Source: CAZPBN01 sp964584935 (GTDB lineage Bacteria; Acidobacteriota; Aminicenantia; Aminicenantales; Aminicenantaceae). From it: 35,482 nt of DNA. The stretch is from positions 1 to 35,482 of the forward strand of contig CAZPBN010000023.1 of the NCBI GenBank assembly GCA_964584935.1. The letters run 5' to 3'. A program made the position numbers and the translations under genes. Of the stretch, positions 31,356 through 35,482 are shown in pieces; within the stretch, counting starts at the first letter, position 1, and every line of letters starts with the position of its first letter. The notes under the pieces were generated by a model. The model worked only from the letters and a program-made list of their open reading frames with translations. It was not told the origin of the DNA and did no database searches.

Positions 31356-32807
31356 TCATTTATTCATATTACTGCCTTTAGGAACTATTTTAGATGGAAT
31401 CTCTCCAATTCTAAGCAAATCACCAAAATGACTCATAATACCAATATCTCCTTGAATTATTATCCCTTTTCCGGTCCCTTTTACCTTAGAAATTAACTTA
31501 CGCAACTCAGATAGACCTTTTGAAACATCAAATCTATAATAAAAATCAGCGTTACCAGGAAATATAGCATAAGCTGAAAGAGTGGCATCATCTAATTTAT
31601 TTTTTTTCCTTTTTTTCAGTTGAATCACCCATGCCTTTTTACCATCGTAAACCCATTCGATTTCGACTTGTTTTATATAATTATGTAATTTTTCCAAAAC
31701 ATGCTTGACTGCAATCTTTACTTTATTTGGGAGTTCTTCCGGAGATGCTAAACCTAGCATATAATCATCGCCGGTTCCCTTAACTCCTTCTATATAAGGG
31801 TCTCCATTTAGATTGGTTTTAGCTGCTCCAGAATATACTGGGTTTACTCCTTCTTGAGATAAAATAGATGATATTTCTTTACCTTTAGGATCTTCTTTCT
31901 CTAGTAATTTAAAAGGATCCCGCCATCCATGATGTGTAGAATAATGGCCTGGTACTGGTTCTTTAGGACAGCTCCTTATCCAGAATTCTTGTGTTCCGGT
32001 TGGCCTGCCTAATTTAAAAGGCGAAATGCGGCGTGATATTACTGTAGTAAGAGGAATAGGAAAGCCTAACAAGTCGGCAACTAATAAACCAAATGCTTTA
32101 TCACCTATTAACGTACTAAAATTGTTTGGCCAAATAACTTCTGTTTCGAGTCTGATAGAAGAAAGCTGCTCTATTTCCCAAATAATTGTATGGTCTTTAT
32201 GGAAACCTCGACGTATTGGATGAATACTGAATTCAACACGAAAATTCTGTGGATATTTGATTGATGGTCTGAATCCATACACTTTTTCCAATAACCTAAT
32301 TCCAAAATTAAAAGGGGCTGAAAAGATTCCAGGTTTTTCTACGCAGCGTGGAGTGTCATCAGGAGCAAACTCCATTATACCTCCATAAACGACTCCGGAA
32401 ACACCCCCATCTTTAGTATTTATAGTCTCATTTACTATAGTAAAAAAACCCTGATGTGCCAGTGAGTAAACTTTATTTATTACATCTTTTATATTTTTAA
32501 GTCCATAAATAAAAGTACCTTCTTTAGGACGTTTGGAATCAAAGCTTCGAATATTAACTGTTTTTTCTATACTTGATTCTAAAAGGGCCTCAATCACTTT
32601 TTCTATGGATCTGAATTTGAAATTAGGTTCTACTCCATGAATACGTACAAATCTTTGTTTAAAATCAGGATAAGGAGAATAACTTACAAATTGAGCAATA
32701 TTAGCATAATCTGAAATTTTATCTAAAATGGCATCTTTTAAAGTCAAATTTGATAATATTTTTTCTATCTGATTTATTCTTTCTGAAGAATTCAATGATA
32801 TTCCCAT
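31356..32807 (-). CDS. PEP-synthase/PPDK-like ATP-grasp protein
   Basis: 483 residues. It resembles the nucleotide-binding (PPDK N-terminal) domain but lacks the phosphohistidine and PEP-binding domains of PEP synthase. TVNIRSFDSKRPKEGTFIYG (about 83-102) corresponds to the ATP-grasp start V-A-V-R-S-S-x. GGVSGVVYGGIMEFAPDDTP followed by RCVEKPG is a strongly conserved block. KQVEIEWVYDGKKAWVIQLK (about 392-411) parallels the D-I-E-W-A...I-V-Q end of the fold. The expected chemistry is ATP-dependent phosphotransfer or ligation; the substrate is unknown. It is last in a three-gene operon, its ATG sharing one base with the stop of the gene before. It is AT-rich. Confidence 0.65.
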   Translation of the reverse strand: MGISLNSSERINQIEKILSNLTLKDAILDKISDYANIAQFVSYSPYPDFKQRFVRIHGVEPNFKFRSIEKVIEALLESSIEKTVNIRSFDSKRPKEGTFIYGLKNIKDVINKVYSLAHQGFFTIVNETINTKDGGVSGVVYGGIMEFAPDDTPRCVEKPGIFSAPFNFGIRLLEKVYGFRPSIKYPQNFRVEFSIHPIRRGFHKDHTIIWEIEQLSSIRLETEVIWPNNFSTLIGDKAFGLLVADLLGFPIPLTTVISRRISPFKLGRPTGTQEFWIRSCPKEPVPGHYSTHHGWRDPFKLLEKEDPKGKEISSILSQEGVNPVYSGAAKTNLNGDPYIEGVKGTGDDYMLGLASPEELPNKVKIAVKHVLEKLHNYIKQVEIEWVYDGKKAWVIQLKKRKKNKLDDATLSAYAIFPGNADFYYRFDVSKGLSELRKLISKVKGTGKGIIIQGDIGIMSHFGDLLRIGEIPSKIVPKGSNMNK

Positions 32808-33409
32808 TAGTTTTTTAATTTATATCTTTTTTTCAAAAAAATAAGTTCTTTTTTATTATTTTTTATGAACTCTGTTGAAATTCCATAACTCTCCATCTTT
32901 TCAATTGCAGAGTCAACTAATTTTATTCCCTTATTCAATGATAAAGTATTTTGCTTTTCATCAATTGTTGATACATTATTCTTATGAGATATTAAAAATT
33001 CGTAAGTACATCCATTACTGTATTGCCAACCATCAGCAAAAATCACTATATCTACATATTTCTTTATAATATGAGCCCAAAGTGTATGATAATCTTCTTG
33101 CTTCCAACCTGGTACATCATTTAATAATTCTGGATTTATAACAGGTCTCCTAAATTTATTTATAATATTATTTTCTTTATTTAATAAATTAGTATATTTA
33201 TTTGGAAATACTTTATCTCGAATTGCTTTTATATATCTAATTTTTTGGTTAGTTCTACCTCTAATATGCCAATCAGAAAAATATTTTCCTGTTGTAATGG
33301 GAATACTTAAATACACAGCCTTACGTTTATAGAATATACTATCCAGAATTTTTAAAATTAAGTTTATTTCTTTCTTTTTTATGGATGAAGGAGGATATCG
33401 AAGATTCAT
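32807..33409 (-). CDS. DUF4406 / nucleoside deoxyribosyltransferase-like protein
   Basis: 200 residues. AVYLSIPITTG (about 32-42) matches the Y-L-A-G-P-I-T nucleoside-binding strand. The segment VDIVIFADGWQYSNGCTYEF (about 118-137) matches the A-D-x-V-x-x-x-x-G-W-x-x-S-x-G-C-x-x-E motif, whose glutamate is catalytic in nucleoside 2-deoxyribosyltransferases. VINPELLND corresponds to the v-x-N-P turn. Such domains cleave or exchange the N-glycosidic bond of nucleosides and nucleotides and recur in conflict systems. The start overlaps the AAA gene stop (ATGA), so translation is coupled. The specific substrate is unknown. Confidence 0.65.
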   Translation of the reverse strand: MNLRYPPSSIKKKEINLILKILDSIFYKRKAVYLSIPITTGKYFSDWHIRGRTNQKIRYIKAIRDKVFPNKYTNLLNKENNIINKFRRPVINPELLNDVPGWKQEDYHTLWAHIIKKYVDIVIFADGWQYSNGCTYEFLISHKNNVSTIDEKQNTLSLNKGIKLVDSAIEKMESYGISTEFIKNNKKELIFLKKRYKLKN

Positions 33410-35482
33410 TGAAAAAAAATCCTTAGTCTCTCCCTTACTTCCTCATCTCTTATGGTCTCAAGTACTTTGTCAATATTGTTATTATTTATTATCTTTCTAA
33501 TATTTTTTTTATCTTCGTTACCCAACAAATCTCCGTCTTTCTCAATTTTCAAATAAAGAAGTATTAAAAACTCTTCTAAAGGTTTCTGTGTTGTAGGGAA
33601 ATCTTCTTTTTGGATTGATGTCTTGAAACGATTGTAATAATTTGAAAGTGTTATAGTAGGTTGGGAAATATTTTTTTTAATATTACCGAGACATTTTTTT
33701 ATATTTTTCTTGCTTGGTCTCGGAATAGATTCTTCTACGAGAATTTCTAACTCATTATAAACAAAAAGTGCGGTTTTCTTTGAAATATCATTTAAAATAC
33801 TTTCATGTTTATTAAGAAATGAATTAGATTTATTCTTATATTTCTTCACTATTAATTTATTTAAAATATCTTTTCTCTTTTCAAAATCAGGGGGGAGTAA
33901 AAGGAATAGGTCATCTACTCTGCCCTTACGTTTAATCGCTTTATCAATATTTTCAATATAATTTGTTGCTATAATAAAAATTGATTTTTCTTTCTCTCTG
34001 AGCTCCTGAAATTTATTAAGCATCCCAGGAGTCATAAATTGAAATATATCACTCTGTTTCTTATATAAGTTTGAATCTCGGTCAAGAATCATGCGATCTA
34101 TTTCATCAAATAAAATAATCACATTTCTTTGTTCCTTTAAAGTCTGAAAAATTTTTTTTGCTCGTTCTTCTACCTGTGCCTCTCCACCCATTATAAAATC
34201 ACTTGGTGTAATCTCGATTAATGGGAACTTTAAAATCTCAGCTAGTTTTTTAGCTAGTCTTGTTTTTCCAGTACCTGGTGGTCCGTATAATAACATTGAA
34301 TAATTCATGTCTCTGTGTATAAATTGACTATTATTATATGAATCACGTGGTTTGATATAATTTTCCCCGATTCTATGAAATATTTTGTATGGACTCAAAA
34401 AATCAAGCCCTTTCATTGGTTCAAATTCTTCTTTAATTTTTTCCCATTTTGATTCCCTTTTTTTCCCTTCATTTTCTTCCTTAGATTCTATTACCTTTAT
34501 AGATAAATTTGTATCTTGGACAGATCTATGTGCTAAGTATTTCTGTAAAAACGAAATATAATATATTAAGAATAAAAGGACTTGGCTTGTCTCCCACATA
34601 TGGATAATTCCAGGATTAGGAATGTATTCTGATTGCCATCCTATAAAGTTCTTTTCTCCGCTAATACCCCGTACTATTCTAGAGCGCAACCAATCTTCAT
34701 ATCGAGTTAATAAATCAATATTCTTTGGAATATAGATTTCATTTAAATCATCGCTTTCTAAATATGAATATATTCGAAGTATCGAATTTACAATTTCTAC
34801 ACTAACCGGCATTAATGTTTCACCTTGCGCAGTTGCTACGATAGGCCTGCCAGGTTTCCAGAAAGGATTTTGTTTGTGGCTCTCAATAAGTACTCTAAAC
34901 ACTCTTTTTATTAATATCTCACTGATAGCTTCGGGTTTACATAGAAACGATCCTTCCAATGAAAAAACTAATTCTGCTGGATCAAATCCACTGTCTGGAA
35001 TAGCACTACAAGAAAGATGGCGATATATACAATTATTAAAATACCTAAAGATTAGATCAATATCAAATCTTTGGTCTTTATTCCTTCTTTTAAGAATTTC
35101 AAGAAGTTGAATAACTCTTAATAATGGAAAAACATGTTCAGGTTGTTTTGATAGAGTTCGCTCAAGTTTCCAATGTAAAAAAGGCTTATGGGGAGCTTTT
35201 GCTACGGTCTTAATTTTTTCCATTGATTCTTCCAATAACATTTTTTGTTTTGTATCTAAATCAATGTTTTTTATACCAGAACTTTTCAAATTCTTAGGAA
35301 TGGCGTAAATTAATTCAAGAAACCAACTGAAAGTAAATGGGTCATTAAAACCAAAAGTATAGGAGTAGGTAATCATGTCTTCTTTAAAAGGTGTTTTTTT
35401 TGGTTTGGGACTAGCATTTATTAATTTTTTAAATGCTTTTATCAAAACTTCTTCTAACTTTTTATTTTTACTATATTTTATA
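33406..35482 (-). CDS. AAA+ ATPase, first gene of operon, 5' end off-window
   Basis: At least 679 residues. The frame is open to the right edge and its only start near there is a TTG at 35445, with KNKKLEEV in frame before it, so the true start probably lies outside. The roughly 370-residue N-terminal region is helical and unassigned. The AAA module has Walker A MLLYGPPGTGKTRLAKKLAE, Walker B VIILFDEIDRM, sensor 1 IIATNYIEN and arginine finger AIKRKGRVDDLF, as in classical protein-remodelling AAA ATPases. A helical C-terminal extension of about 150 residues follows. It probably senses or remodels a protein partner and controls the two enzymes encoded behind it. Confidence 0.8.
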   Translation of the reverse strand, partial: IKYSKNKKLEEVLIKAFKKLINASPKPKKTPFKEDMITYSYTFGFNDPFTFSWFLELIYAIPKNLKSSGIKNIDLDTKQKMLLEESMEKIKTVAKAPHKPFLHWKLERTLSKQPEHVFPLLRVIQLLEILKRRNKDQRFDIDLIFRYFNNCIYRHLSCSAIPDSGFDPAELVFSLEGSFLCKPEAISEILIKRVFRVLIESHKQNPFWKPGRPIVATAQGETLMPVSVEIVNSILRIYSYLESDDLNEIYIPKNIDLLTRYEDWLRSRIVRGISGEKNFIGWQSEYIPNPGIIHMWETSQVLLFLIYYISFLQKYLAHRSVQDTNLSIKVIESKEENEGKKRESKWEKIKEEFEPMKGLDFLSPYKIFHRIGENYIKPRDSYNNSQFIHRDMNYSMLLYGPPGTGKTRLAKKLAEILKFPLIEITPSDFIMGGEAQVEERAKKIFQTLKEQRNVIILFDEIDRMILDRDSNLYKKQSDIFQFMTPGMLNKFQELREKEKSIFIIATNYIENIDKAIKRKGRVDDLFLLLPPDFEKRKDILNKLIVKKYKNKSNSFLNKHESILNDISKKTALFVYNELEILVEESIPRPSKKNIKKCLGNIKKNISQPTITLSNYYNRFKTSIQKEDFPTTQKPLEEFLILLYLKIEKDGDLLGNEDKKNIRKIINNNNIDKVLETIRDEEVRERLRIFFQ

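Overview
The window looks like a fragment of a mesophilic bacterial chromosome, probably from a metagenome-assembled genome. It has bacterial sigma70-type promoters and Shine-Dalgarno sites, an AddAB-type recombination enzyme, a secreted C69 dipeptidase and an AsnRS paralogue of the archaeal asparagine-synthetase type. A deep-branching, IS-rich lineage is plausible (Candidatus Aminicenantes is only a guess), but nothing here fixes the taxonomy. The addBA, C69 and GHKL genes have moderate GC. Most of the second half, above all the last operon, is visibly AT-rich, which suggests acquired DNA.

Layout. 1-9.2 kb: addB-addA, split by a 2-kb insert carrying an AbiE toxin-antitoxin pair. A 324-bp piece covering the end of addB and the start of addA is duplicated on both sides of the insert, so addA stays intact downstream and a 5' stub remains upstream. 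Copies of a MITE-like repeat bracket the locus. 9.2-15.3 kb: a BrnT/BrnA locus with a nonsense-mutated toxin, an AS-AR-type asparagine synthetase, decayed TPR-protein tails, an ISL3 element sitting inside another MITE copy, and a HepT/MntA pair. 15.4-19.2 kb: the C69 dipeptidase, a gene fragment and a GHKL ATPase. 19.2-21.3 kb: a VapC remnant, paired promoter cassettes, a possible tiny membrane protein, a lipoprotein, and IS256 and ISL3 debris.

21.4-31.3 kb is an accessory zone: a truncated PLD-like protein, a large SIR2-domain protein with a small membrane protein upstream, and nested transposons (a rve-type transposase remnant cut by an IS21 fragment, then an IS3 element whose orfB is split by an IS256 element). 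It also holds the 3' half of a tRNA-Asp gene, a likely attachment-site scar, a membrane protein and an IS91 remnant. 31.4-35.5 kb is a tightly overlapping minus-strand operon that runs off the right edge: an AAA+ ATPase, a DUF4406/nucleoside-deoxyribosyltransferase-like protein and a PEP-synthase-like ATP-grasp protein. This trio does not match a defence system I can name and is the best candidate for something undescribed.

Taken together the window reads as a defence and mobile-element island built next to a DNA-repair operon. It holds three toxin-antitoxin loci (one broken), one toxin remnant, a SIR2 effector candidate and the AAA/NDT-like/ATP-grasp operon. At least five IS families are present, and a recurring promoter cassette drives several accessory genes.
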